Shown here one piece after another: positions 15,974 to 23,884 of a DNA stretch of 64,000 bases. The stretch lies in assembly GCF_011764425.1 (NCBI RefSeq), contig NZ_BLPF01000001.1, forward strand, positions 186,001 to 250,000, in the 5' to 3' direction. This DNA is from Phytohabitans houttuyneae (lineage in GTDB: Bacteria; Actinomycetota; Actinomycetes; Mycobacteriales; Micromonosporaceae). The notes under the pieces are model-generated. The model was not told the DNA's origin. It saw nothing but the letters and a program-made list of their open reading frames with translations, and searched no databases. A program made the position numbers and the translations under genes. Positions within the stretch are counted from its first letter, which is position 1. The number at the start of each line of letters is the position of its first letter.

Positions 15974-18241
15974 ATGAACTACGGTCATCCGCTCGAGTTC
16001 GGCACCTTCATCACCCCCGCCGGCGACGACGCGGTCGCGCTCGCCACGCTCAGCGAAGACCTCGGCTACGACCTGGTGACGTTCCAGGACCACCCGTACC
16101 AGCCCGCCTTCCACGACACCTGGACGCTGATGTCCTGGGTCGCGGGGCGCACCGAGCGGATCCACATCGCGGCCAACGTGCTCAACGTCCCGCTGCGCCA
16201 GCCGGCCGTGCTCGCCCGCGGCGCCGCGAGCCTCGACCTGCTCTCCGGCGGGCGGTTCGACCTGGCGCTCGGCGCGGGCGCGTTCTGGGACGCGATCGGC
16301 GCGATGGGCGGGCCCCGGCTCGCGCCCGGCGCCGCGGTCGGCGCGCTCGAAGAGGCGATCGACATCGTCCGCGGCATGCTCGACGCCGGGGAGGACACCC
16401 CGTTGCGGTACGCGGGCGACCACTACCGCCTGACCGGCGCCGAGCGCGGCCCGCTGCCCCGCCACCACATCCCGATCTGGCTCGGCGCCCGCAAGCGCCG
16501 CATGCTGCGCCTCATCGGCCGCAAGGCGGACGGCTGGGTGGTCACGCTCGGTTACCTGAAGCCGGGCGACTTCCGCGCCGGCAACAAGATCATTGACGAG
16601 GCGGCGGCCGAGGCGGGGCGCGACCCGGCGGAGATCCGCCGGCTGGTCAACATCGCCGGTACCTTCGCCGCCGAGCGCCGGGGCTTCCTGCAGGGCCCGC
16701 CCGACGCCTGGGTCGACGACCTGCTCCCGCTCGTGGTGGAGGACGGCGTCGGCACGTTCATCCTCATGTCCGACGACCCGGCGACGCTGACACATTTCGG
16801 GCGCGAGGTGGCGCCGGCACTGCGCGCGGCGGTCGACCGGGCGCTGCCCGCGCCGCTGCCCGCCGGCCGGTTCCGCGCCGCGGCGGTGCGCGCCAAGCGG
16901 CGGCCCGGCATCGACTACGACGGCCTTCCGCGCGCGCTGGCCGAGACCGCGGTCGAGCCCGGCGACATCGACTTCCCGCGGGTACGCGCGAACTACATGC
17001 GCGGCGGCTCCCCCGGCATCGTGCTGCGCCCGCGGGACGCGGGCGAGGTGGCCGAGGCGCTCGCGTTCGCCCGCCGCCACCCCGACCTGCCGATGGGCGT
17101 GCGCAGCGGCGGCCACGGCATCAGCGGCCGCTCCACAAACGACGGTGGCGTCGTCATCGACCTCGGCGCGCTCGACACGGTCGAGGTGCTCGACGAGGCG
17201 ACGCGCCGGGTGCGGATCGGGCCGGGCGCGCGGTGGAAGCAGGTCGCCGCGGCCCTTTCGCCGTACGGGTGGGCGCTCAGCTCCGGCGACTACGGCGGTG
17301 TCGGCGTGGGCGGGCTGGCCACGGCGGGCGGCATCGGCTTCCTCGGCCGCAAGCACGGCCTGACCATCGACCACCTGCGCGCGGTCGAGATGGTGCTCGC
17401 GGACGGCGCGGTCGTGCGCGCCAGCGACACCGAAAACCCGGACCTCTTCTGGGCGGTCCGCGGCGCCGGGGCAAACTTCGGCATCGCCACGTCGTTCGAG
17501 TTCGAGGTGGACGAGGTCGGCGAGGTCGGCTGGGCGCAGCTCGGCTTCATCGCGAGCGACACCGCGGGCTTCCTGCGCCGGTACGGCGAGGCGGCCTCGT
17601 CCGCGCCACGCGACACGACCACGTTCCTGGTGCTCGGACCGCCCAGGCGCGGCCAGCCGGCGGTCGCCCAGCTGTACGGCGTGGTCGACTCCGACGACCC
17701 CGACACGGTGATCGCCCAGCTCCAGCCGTTCGCGCAGGCCGGGCCGATGTTCCAGCAGCAGGTGGTGATCGCGCCGTACGCGGCGGTGATGGGCATGGCC
17801 TCCGACGCCGAGCACCAGGGGCGGGGGGAGCCGATCTCCCGCTCGGCGTTCATCCGCGAGATCACGCCGGAGTTCGCCGAGGCGGCGCAGCGGCTGCTGC
17901 ACAGCGGCGTCGTCTACTTCTTCCAGCTGCGCACGGTCGGCGGCGCGGTGGCCGACGTGGACCCCGACGCCACCGCGTACGCGCACCGTGACGCCGGCTT
18001 CTCGGTCATCGCGATGGGCGTCGACCGCGAGCGGCTGGACCGCCTGTGGGACGGGCTCAGCGAGCACTTCGACGGCCTGTACCTGAGCTTCGAGACCGAC
18101 CAGCGGCCCGAGCGGCTCGCCGACGCGTTCCCGCCCCGGACGCTGCGCCGGCTGCGCGAGCTCAAGGGGCGCTACGACCCCGACAACGTCTTCCGCGACA
18201 ACTTCAACATCCGCCCGCTGACGGGTGGGGAGGAATCATGA
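15974..18241 (+). CDS. LLM flavin oxidoreductase fused to FAD-linked BBE oxidase
   Basis: 755 residues, with GGAGAG seven bases before the ATG. Residues 1 to about 300 are a bacterial luciferase-like (LLM, F420/FMN-dependent) domain: EFGTFITPAGDD, LVTFQDHPYQPAFHDTWTL, LARGAASLDLLSGGRFDLAL and PIWLGARKRRML. Residues from about 320 to 755 are an FAD_binding_4/BBE oxidase: GVRSGGHGISGRS (His for covalent FAD), VGVGGLATAGGIGFLGRKHG and the end RYDPDNVFRDNFNIRP. Each half has close free-standing relatives beside it (448-residue oxidase at 14029, LLM protein at 18318), so the fusion likely couples two steps on one substrate. There is no frameshift or low-quality join between the halves. Confidence 0.88.
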   Translation: MNYGHPLEFGTFITPAGDDAVALATLSEDLGYDLVTFQDHPYQPAFHDTWTLMSWVAGRTERIHIAANVLNVPLRQPAVLARGAASLDLLSGGRFDLALGAGAFWDAIGAMGGPRLAPGAAVGALEEAIDIVRGMLDAGEDTPLRYAGDHYRLTGAERGPLPRHHIPIWLGARKRRMLRLIGRKADGWVVTLGYLKPGDFRAGNKIIDEAAAEAGRDPAEIRRLVNIAGTFAAERRGFLQGPPDAWVDDLLPLVVEDGVGTFILMSDDPATLTHFGREVAPALRAAVDRALPAPLPAGRFRAAAVRAKRRPGIDYDGLPRALAETAVEPGDIDFPRVRANYMRGGSPGIVLRPRDAGEVAEALAFARRHPDLPMGVRSGGHGISGRSTNDGGVVIDLGALDTVEVLDEATRRVRIGPGARWKQVAAALSPYGWALSSGDYGGVGVGGLATAGGIGFLGRKHGLTIDHLRAVEMVLADGAVVRASDTENPDLFWAVRGAGANFGIATSFEFEVDEVGEVGWAQLGFIASDTAGFLRRYGEAASSAPRDTTTFLVLGPPRRGQPAVAQLYGVVDSDDPDTVIAQLQPFAQAGPMFQQQVVIAPYAAVMGMASDAEHQGRGEPISRSAFIREITPEFAEAAQRLLHSGVVYFFQLRTVGGAVADVDPDATAYAHRDAGFSVIAMGVDRERLDRLWDGLSEHFDGLYLSFETDQRPERLADAFPPRTLRRLRELKGRYDPDNVFRDNFNIRPLTGGEES

Positions 18242-18321
18242 GAGAGCAAAGCGAGCGAATCATTGGGCACAGCGCGCTTGGAGCCTCGTGCCCGCCCGCA
18301 GCGAAGCGAGGACGGGCATGA
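18238..18321 (+). repeat. 80-base insertion element between two flavoenzyme genes, flanked by ATGA
   Basis: The fusion gene ends in ATGA (18238-18241) right after a perfect ribosome site GGGGAGG (18227-18233), exactly as expected for a stop/start overlap with the next gene. Yet the next gene starts at a second ATGA (18318-18321) exactly 80 bases on. The 76 bases between hold direct repeats GCAAAGCGAG (18246) and GCGAAGCGAG (18301) and a GCCCG/CGGGC hairpin, and end in GAGGAC, which can serve as the new ribosome site. This reads as a small repeat inserted at the overlap with duplication of ATGA. Confidence 0.6.
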
Positions 18322-19229
18322 GCGACTATGGGCAGGACCTGCTGTTCGGGACGTTCATCACGCCGGTCAACCAGCCCGCCACGCAGGCCGTCGACCTGGC
18401 GGTGGCCAGCGACCGGGCCGGGCTCGACCTGGTGACGTTCCAGGACCATCCGTACCAGCCGCGCTTCCACGACACCTGGACGCTGATGTCGTACGCGGCC
18501 TCGCGCACCAGCCGCATCCACCTCAGCGCGAACGTGCTCAACCTGCCGCTGCGGCAGCCGGCCGTGCTCGCCCGCAGCGCCGCCAGCCTCGACCTGCTCA
18601 GCGGCGGGCGGGTCGAGCTCGGCATCGGCGCGGGCGGCTTCTGGGACGCGATCGAGGCGATGGGTGGGCGGCGCCTGAGCCCCGGCCAGGCGGTGGAGGC
18701 GCTCGAAGAGGCGATCACCGTCATCCGCGAGATCTGGGCCGCCGACCGGCCCGGCCCGGTGAAGGTCGACGGCAGGTACTACCGGGTGCACGGCGCCAAG
18801 CGCGGACCCAGGCCGCCGCACGACATCGGCATCTGGGTCGGCGCGTACAAGCCGCGGATGCTGCGGCTGATCGGGCGCGCGGCGGACGGCTGGCTGCCCT
18901 CGCTGGGCTACCTGCCGGGCGGTGCGGCGGACCTCGCCGAGCTGAACCGGCACATCGACGGCGCCGCGGCGGCCGCGGGTCGCGATCCCGGCCAGGTGCG
19001 GCGCCTGCTGAACGTATCCGGCCGGTTCGCACCGACCGGCCGCGCGTTTCTCGACGGTCCCGCCGAACAGTGGGCCGAGGACCTCGCCGGGCTGACCCTG
19101 GAGTACGGGATCACCGGCTTCATCCTCGGCACCGACGACGAGTACACGATCGAGGCGTTCGCGGCGGAGGTGGCGCCGGCGACGCGGGAGCTCGTCGCCG
19201 CGGAGCGCCAGGGCCTGCGGGTCACATAG
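18318..19229 (+). CDS. LLM-class flavin-dependent oxidoreductase
   Basis: 303 residues. The same blocks as the N-terminal half of the preceding fusion: LLFGTFITPVNQPA, LVTFQDHPYQPRFHDTWTLM, LARSAASLDLLSGGRVELGI, GAGGFWDAIEAMGG and IWVGAYKPRMLRLIGRAADG. The family uses F420 or FMN in a TIM barrel. The high similarity suggests a local duplication of the LLM domain. It belongs to the operon of the fusion gene but is set off by an 80-base insertion. A strong terminator follows. Confidence 0.9.
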   Translation: MSDYGQDLLFGTFITPVNQPATQAVDLAVASDRAGLDLVTFQDHPYQPRFHDTWTLMSYAASRTSRIHLSANVLNLPLRQPAVLARSAASLDLLSGGRVELGIGAGGFWDAIEAMGGRRLSPGQAVEALEEAITVIREIWAADRPGPVKVDGRYYRVHGAKRGPRPPHDIGIWVGAYKPRMLRLIGRAADGWLPSLGYLPGGAADLAELNRHIDGAAAAAGRDPGQVRRLLNVSGRFAPTGRAFLDGPAEQWAEDLAGLTLEYGITGFILGTDDEYTIEAFAAEVAPATRELVAAERQGLRVT

Positions 19230-19243
19230 CTGAAGAGGTCAGG

Positions 19244-19279
19244 GCAAGGGGCCGGCGGATGTTTCCGCCGGCCCCTTGC
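19244..19279 (+). terminator. Strong hairpin terminator after the LLM gene
   Basis: A perfect 15-base stem, GCAAGGGGCCGGCGG with CCGCCGGCCCCTTGC, around a six-base loop ATGTTT, starts 14 bases after the stop codon at 19229. Confidence 0.85.
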
Positions 19280-19289
19280 CGCTGTTGAC

Positions 19290-19639
19290 ATGACCATCGT
19301 CGATAGATACCCAGATCAAGCACACCGCTTCTCCTCGGTCACCGCCGACTCCAACGCCGACCAGGCGCTGCTGACCACCGGCAAGGCCGCGATGATGGTG
19401 CACGGCACGTGGACGTACGGGTCCATGGCCGGGGAGGGCGGCGACTTCGCCTCCGGCGGCCACCTCGGGTACATGACTTCAGGCCGGTCGACGGCGGCAA
19501 GGGCGACCCCAGCAACGTGCCCTTCCTGATGGGCTGGCGATCCCGCTCCGTCGTGCTGGCCACGCTGCCGATCGCCGTCCTGTACGCCCTCGGCCGCCGC
19601 CAGCTCCTCAGTGGACTCACCGTCGGCTTCAGCCGCTGA
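19290..19639 (+). pseudogene. Remnant of a sugar ABC transporter (binding protein joined to permease end)
   Basis: The first part reads TADSNADQALLTTGKAAMM then VHGTWTYGSMA and GGHLGYM, typical of the C-terminal half of CUT1 sugar-binding lipoproteins. After a one-base shift near 19492 (CATGACTTC, perhaps CATGGACTTC) it goes on as FRPVDGGKGDPSNVPF. From about 19527 it switches to VLATLPIAVLYALGRRQLLS then GLTVGF, the typical end of a MalG-type permease. Two different proteins are therefore joined by an internal deletion that removed everything between them. No intact sugar transporter gene is in the window. Confidence 0.65.
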
Positions 19640-19674
19640 GCGCGTCCCGGCGGCCGCCGGGCTACGGTGGCGTC

Positions 19675-20771
19675 GTGGCGGTGAAGGGCAGGGTGCGCGG
19701 CGGGATCGCGCTGGTGGCGGCGGTCGCCGCGGCCGCCGCCCTGCTCGCCCACTCGCCGGTGGGCGCGCGCACGCCCGAGCCTCCGCCGGCGGCCGCCGAG
19801 GTGGCGTGGCCGCAGGCCCGGCGCGCGACAGTGCCGGGCACGCTCGACGACGGCGCGGCGTACACACCGGTCCTCTTCCTCGACGGCGGCGCGTCGGTCG
19901 GCACCGCGCTCGACGACGCCGGCGGCGTGCGCCTCGTGGTGCGCTCCCCGCGGGCGCGGTGCGCGTGCTGCGCCAGCCACCCGGCGGCGCCGGCCGGTCG
20001 TACGGCGGCTTCACCCGCGCCGGCGACCGCGTGGTGTGGGCCGAGTCGGCGGCGGGGCGGGACGGCACACCCGCGTCGGAACTGTGGGAAGCCGGCCTCG
20101 GTGGCGGCGCGCCCCGCCGGATCACCGCGGACACCGGCTGGCTGACGCTGGGAAACTCCGAGCACGCGATGGTCGTCGAGGCCGGCCGGCTGTACTGGAC
20201 CGCGCTCGCGCCCGGCGCCGAGCGGGTCACGGAGGTGCGGTCGGTACCCCTCGACGGCGGGCCGGTGCGGGTGAGCACGCTGCCCGGCACGTGGGCGCTG
20301 GCCGGCTGGCCGTGGCTCGTCGGCACCGGCGGCGGGCCGCGCGGGCCGACCCAGCTGCACGATCTGGCCACCGGCGCGACGGCGACGGTCGACCTCGGCG
20401 ACGGCGACGAGGACGTGGACCGGTGCGGGCCGGCGTGGTGCCGGCTGTTCGTCCTGTCCGGCGACGCGCCGGTCCGCACCGTCCTGGTGCGCCCGGACGG
20501 CAGCGACCGCCGCACCGCCACGAGCAGCGGCGCGACCGCCGCGATCGAGGACGTGGCGGTGCTCGACCGCTTCGAGGTGCTCGCCGGCGACTCCAGCGCC
20601 CTAGCCACCGCGGTCGGCGGCCGGCGGCTGCTCGTGTACGACCTGCGCACCCGCCGGCTGGTCGCCGTGGCGGACGCGGCGAGCCGGGTGGCGTACCGCG
20701 ACGGCGTCCTGTGGTGGTCCACCAGCGGCGGCGGCACCACCTGGCACACCCTCGACCTGCGCACCGTCTGA
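19675..20771 (+). CDS. Exported beta-propeller-like protein, frameshifted near 19955
   Basis: The N-terminus begins at a GTG (19675) six bases after TACGGT (19663-19668), a leaderless layout. It has a signal or anchor helix GGIALVAAVAAAAALLAHSP. The first frame runs to about 19955 (LVVRSPRA), where one C seems to be missing (CCCCGCGGGC for CCCCGCCGGGC); the rest continues in another frame to 20771: SYGGFTRAGDRVVWAE, RLYWTALAPGAERVTEVRS, DGVLWWSTSGGGTTWHTL. The repeated strand pattern resembles a TolB/WD-type propeller. Corrected length is about 366 residues. Function unknown. Confidence 0.62.
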
Positions 20772-20885
20772 CCGCGACGCCTCGCCCTCCGCGAAACCGG
20801 ACGCCGGGAGGGGCGGAGCGGACGCATCCGGGCGCGTACCCTGTTGTCCAACCTGAGGACAACCCGCAAACACCTCAGGGACGCC

Positions 20886-20930
20886 GTAAGCCCTCCTCCA
20901 CCGCTTCCCAGCAGCTGGAGGAGGGCTTAC
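20886..20930. terminator. Hairpin terminator
   Basis: A perfect 15-base stem, GTAAGCCCTCCTCCA with TGGAGGAGGGCTTAC, around a 15-base loop, lies between the convergent propeller gene and the SigE partner gene, ahead of the repeat element. Confidence 0.7.
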
Positions 20931-20950
20931 CCGGTCCAGGGCCTGCGCCT

Positions 20951-21228
20951 CACAAGATCCAAGCCAAAACAGCAGCGGGCTACCGCGATGTCCGCGGTGG
21001 TCCGGACCGTCGCTCCCGCGGCCTCACCGTCCGCGGCTGGCCCAGCTCACCCCAAAGGCCCGGCTGTCGCGCTGACCGATAGGCTCTCGACCTGGGCGCA
21101 CCGGTGCGCCCGCTGGGCAGTCAACGCTCGTGCCGCGGCCCGCACCGCGGGCCGGGGTGGTGGTGCGACCGCGGAGGGTGAGGCCGCGGGAGCAACGGTC
21201 TGTAGCCCGACGGGCGCCGCGGTAGCTC
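20951..21228. repeat. Intergenic modular repeat, locus A (inverted pair)
   Basis: The block from AGATCCAAG (20954) through CTACCGCGATGTCCGCGG, GGTCCGGACC, TCGCTCCCGCGGCCTCACC and the CCGCGG after it (20979-21040) returns in inverse orientation at 21165-21228 (GCGGAGGGTGAGGCCGCGGG, then AGCAACGGTC and GGTAGCTC). The same block is found at loci near 46.2, 54.5 and 62.2 kb. Between the arms lie about 120 bases with GGCGCACCGGTGCGCC, a short palindrome. No coding frame in this 475-base gap is convincing. Confidence 0.75.
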
Positions 21229-21246
21229 GAAATCTCCTGGAATGGA

Positions 21247-22049
21247 TCAGCAGGCTGGCGTGCCGTCGCAGAGGATGGCGGCGGCGACGCGGGCCAGGCC
21301 GCGCAGGGCGGCGCGGTCCCAGGCCGGCTTGACGAAGAGCTCGGCCAGCAGGTCGCCCTGCCGGACCAGCACGTGGTGGGTGACCTGGCCGCCGTAGTCG
21401 ACGGTGACCAGGAGCGCCTCCTCGCCGGCGAAGTCGCGGTCGGCGATCGAGATCGTCTGCGTGCCGACCGGCTCGCAGGCCGCGACCCGCGCGCGCACCT
21501 CGGCCAGGTAGCGGCTCGCGTCGCCGGGACCGTAGCGGGAGACGGCCTCGGAGAGCCGGTCGTCGGCCTCCGGCGCGCCCCGGAGGAGCGAGCGATCGGC
21601 CCCTCCACCGCCATGACCGGCCGCGGCGCGGAGCGGCAGCCCAGCATCGACGCGCTGAACTCGAACGTCCAGTCCCCGCCGCCGCTCGCCGTCCGGTAGC
21701 CGGGCCCCACGTCCTCGGGGCGCAGGAGCAGCTCGCTGACCGGTGCCCGGTCGCCGCCCGAGACGGTCGCCGGCGGCGCGGTGGTGGGCGACGGCGACGC
21801 CGGTGCCACCGTAGGCGACTGCGGCGCCGGTGCCACGGTGGGCGAGACGCCGGGGTCGGGCGGCGCGCTGTCCAGCCGGGCCGCGGCGACCGTGCCGGTG
21901 GCGCCGGCGATGGTGACCGCCGCGGCGGCCGCGACGAGCGCCACCCGCGTGCGGCGCCGCCGGTGGGCGCGGGCCCGCAGGTCGCCGGCGCTCTGCCACG
22001 AGGTACCGGCGGTGTCGTCGAAGAGCTTCTGGAACAGCTGGTCAGGCAT
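21247..22049 (-). CDS. Membrane protein partner of the SigE-type sigma factor, frameshifted near 21600
   Basis: Starts at ATG 22049, inside the end of the sigma gene (eight-base overlap). About 267 residues if one base is restored. A basic stretch (HRRRRTR) precedes one helix (VALVAAAAAVTIAGATGTVAAA, about residues 35-55), then a Pro/Ser/Thr-rich linker and an outside domain (SELLLRPEDVGPGYRT; after the shift LSEAVSRYGPGDASRY, QTISIADRDFAGEEALL). The frame breaks at GAGGGGCC, where GAGGGGGCC would keep it. No zinc finger is seen. Overlap with the sigma gene suggests a regulatory membrane partner; that is inference. Confidence 0.68.
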
Positions 22050-22539
22050 GCGTGTACTCCCCCGGGAGGTCCCTGCCCAGCAGGGTGGCCAGCGTCCTGC
22101 GGCCGCGGGCCAGCCGCGACTTGACCGTGTTGACCGGCGCGCCCGTCTGCGCCGCCACCTCCGCGACGGGCAGGTCGAGCAGGTGGTGCAGCGCGATGGC
22201 AAGGCGCTCCGGCTCCGGCAGCCGGCGCAGCGCGTCGACGAGCGCCACGGTGTCCTCGCTGGGCGGTGGCGCGGGCGGCTGGGGGCCGTGCCGCTGGTAC
22301 GCCACCATGCGGTTGCGGACCTTGCGCCACCGGTTGACGCACAGGCGGTAGCCGACGGTGCGGACCCACGCCTCCGGGTCGTCGTAGCGGGCGACCGTCG
22401 ACCACCGCTGCCAGGCGCGCAGGAAAGCCTCCTGTGCCGCGTCCTGCGCCTCGGCCCGGTCGCCGCCCATCGCGTACAGGAACGTCACCACCCGGTGCCG
22501 CGTCCCCAGGTAGAAGTCCTCGAAGCCGTCTCCGGCCAC
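22042..22539 (-). CDS. SigE-family ECF sigma factor
   Basis: 165 residues, a typical actinobacterial SigE-family protein: FEDFYLGTRHRVVTFLYAMG start, GDRAEAQDAAQEAFLRAW (region 2.2), EAWVRTVGYRLCVNRWRK (2.3/2.4) and the region 4 helix-turn-helix LPVAEVAAQTGAPVNTVKSR. The first part overlaps the 3-prime end of the uncorrected VOC reading frame by 55 bases, one reason to think the VOC frame is shifted. The gene downstream overlaps by eight bases and encodes its probable membrane partner. Confidence 0.9.
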   Translation of the reverse strand: MAGDGFEDFYLGTRHRVVTFLYAMGGDRAEAQDAAQEAFLRAWQRWSTVARYDDPEAWVRTVGYRLCVNRWRKVRNRMVAYQRHGPQPPAPPPSEDTVALVDALRRLPEPERLAIALHHLLDLPVAEVAAQTGAPVNTVKSRLARGRRTLATLLGRDLPGEYTHA

Positions 22540-22611
22540 CCCGCCCTCCCCTCCGGCGCTGCCTTCGAGGAGAACACACGCGAGCGCGGTGGCCGGTTGC
22601 CGCGGAACCCG

Positions 22612-23018
22612 TCAGGCGCGGGCCGAGATCTGCTGCACCCCCACGAGTTGCCGTCCGGGTCGCTGAAGAACACGAAACCGACGTTGTCCAGCGGGTCGGG
22701 GGTCGGGCTCGGGTTTTCGCCGAGCACCTGGATCTCGCTCACCTCGACGCCCCGCTCGACCAGCTCGGCGCGCGCCTTCTGCAGGTCGGCGACGACCAGC
22801 TGCAGCCCTTTGAGCGAGCCGGGCGGCATCTCCGGCACCGCGCCCTTGCCGATCACGACCGAGCAGCCGGAGCCGGGCGGGGTCAGCTGCACGATCCGCA
22901 CGCTGTCGCCGACGGCGGTGTCGTGGTCGACGTTGAAGCCGAGCTGGTCGGCGTAGAACGCCTTCGCGCGGTCCACATCGGACACCGGCACGACGACGAC
23001 CTCAAGAGTCCAGTTCAT
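22612..23018 (-). CDS. VOC-family protein, probably frameshifted at its C-terminus
   Basis: The N-terminal two thirds read WTLEVVVVPVSDVDRAKAFY, LTPPGSGCSVVIGKG and FVFFSDPDGNSWG, a normal VOC (glyoxalase-like) protein. As sequenced the frame then runs on to 22485, through the start of the sigma gene, with an odd Arg/Pro-rich tail. Adding one G to the run of five at about 22651 gives SWGVQQISARA and a stop at 22612, about 135 residues, the usual length and ending of this group. I give the corrected end. It overlaps the SRPBCC gene by 17 bases and closes the ArsR operon. Confidence 0.75.
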
Positions 23019-23502
23019 CGCTTTTGAATCCTTCCGTGAGTAGCTTGTCCAGGCGGTCGAAGCTCTCTCCGACCCCGCGGGCCATCGGATACCGCAGCAC
23101 GCGGTCGCGCCCCTCGGGCGTCGCGTAGCGCACGGTGCTGGTGAGGTCGGTGCGGCCGGCGCGGCCGGCGAACTCGTGGGTGATCACGGTCTCGCCCGGA
23201 TACGACTGCTCGTCGAAGATCTCGGTGAGCACCAGCCGGGTGTGCGGCTCGACCGCGCGGTAGACGCCGCTCTGCGCCATCCGCTCGCCGCCCGGCCCCT
23301 CCGAGACGAGCCGGTAGGCGCCGCCCACCCGCAGGTCGAGGTCGCAGGAGACGAGGTGCCAGCCCTGCGCGCCGTACCACCGGGGCAGCAGGTCGGGCCG
23401 GGTGAACGCGGCGAAGACGAGCCGCGGTGGCGCGTCGAACGACCGGGTCATGACGATCTCCCGGTCCGTCGGCGTGCTGACCACGACGCCGCGCCCGCTC
23501 AT
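23002..23502 (-). CDS. SRPBCC/AHSA1-domain protein
   Basis: 166 residues. The AHSA1 pattern is clear: REIVMTRSFDAPPRLVFAAF, WYGAQGWHLVSCDLDLRVGG, TEIFDEQSYPGETVITHEF and a C-terminal GVGESFDRLDKLL helix. This family (activator of Hsp90 ATPase-like, small-ligand binding) is very often encoded with an ArsR regulator whose ATG overlaps the stop, exactly as here (ATGA, 23499-23502). Role probably in sensing or detoxifying a small hydrophobic compound; ligand unknown. Confidence 0.9.
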   Translation of the reverse strand: MSGRGVVVSTPTDREIVMTRSFDAPPRLVFAAFTRPDLLPRWYGAQGWHLVSCDLDLRVGGAYRLVSEGPGGERMAQSGVYRAVEPHTRLVLTEIFDEQSYPGETVITHEFAGRAGRTDLTSTVRYATPEGRDRVLRYPMARGVGESFDRLDKLLTEGFKSDELDS

Positions 23503-23831
23503 TCCTCCGCCTCCCGCAGCTCGGCCAGGAGCGCGTCGAGCCGCTGGTAGCTCTCCTCCCAGTAGTCGCGGTAGGCCTCCAGCCAGTCGACCGCCGCCTT
23601 GAGCGGGCGGGCCTCCAGCCGGCAGGGCCGCCGCTGCGCGTCGCGGCCGCGGGAGACGAGCCCCGCGCGCTCCAGCACCTTGAGGTGCTTGGAGATCGCC
23701 GGCTGGCTCATCCGGAACGGTGCGGCGAGCTCGGTGACCGTCGCCTCCCCCGCCGCGAGACGGGCGAGGATCGCCCGGCGGGTCGGGTCGGCGAGGGCCG
23801 AAAACGTGGCATCAAGCAGATCGGTAGCCAT
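23499..23831 (-). CDS. ArsR-family (SdpR-like) transcriptional repressor
   Basis: 110 residues. The winged helix is complete: FSALADPTRRAILARLAAGE, VTELAAPFRMSQPAISKHLK (recognition helix), VLERAGLVSRGRDAQRR (wing). No metal-binding CxC in helix 3, so it is of the non-metal type paired with AHSA1 proteins. First gene of the ArsR-SRPBCC-VOC operon. Two AACC-N4-GGTT palindromes lie directly before its start, an obvious autorepression site. Confidence 0.93.
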   Translation of the reverse strand: MATDLLDATFSALADPTRRAILARLAAGEATVTELAAPFRMSQPAISKHLKVLERAGLVSRGRDAQRRPCRLEARPLKAAVDWLEAYRDYWEESYQRLDALLAELREAEE

Positions 23832-23835
23832 TAAT

Positions 23836-23863
23836 AACCTCTTGGTTTCATAACCTTTTGGTT
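23836..23863. promoter_or_regulatory. Twin palindromic operator of the ArsR gene
   Basis: AACCTCTTGGTT (23836-23847) and AACCTTTTGGTT (23852-23863) are two palindromes 16 bases apart in an AT-rich island, four bases before the arsR start and 22 bases before the next rightward start. A dimer on each site would block both directions. Confidence 0.72.
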
Positions 23864-23884
23864 TTGTACTCGCGAAAAGCCGTC

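Noticed and set aside
20772-21246. Possible small protein from ATG 20844 or ATG 20988 across repeat locus A
   Set aside because: The frames run through the inverted repeat and have no start signal or homology-like pattern.
22485-22611. C-terminal extension of the VOC gene into the sigma gene
   Set aside because: A one-base correction gives the normal family end at 22612; the extension is Arg/Pro-rich and overlaps a real start.
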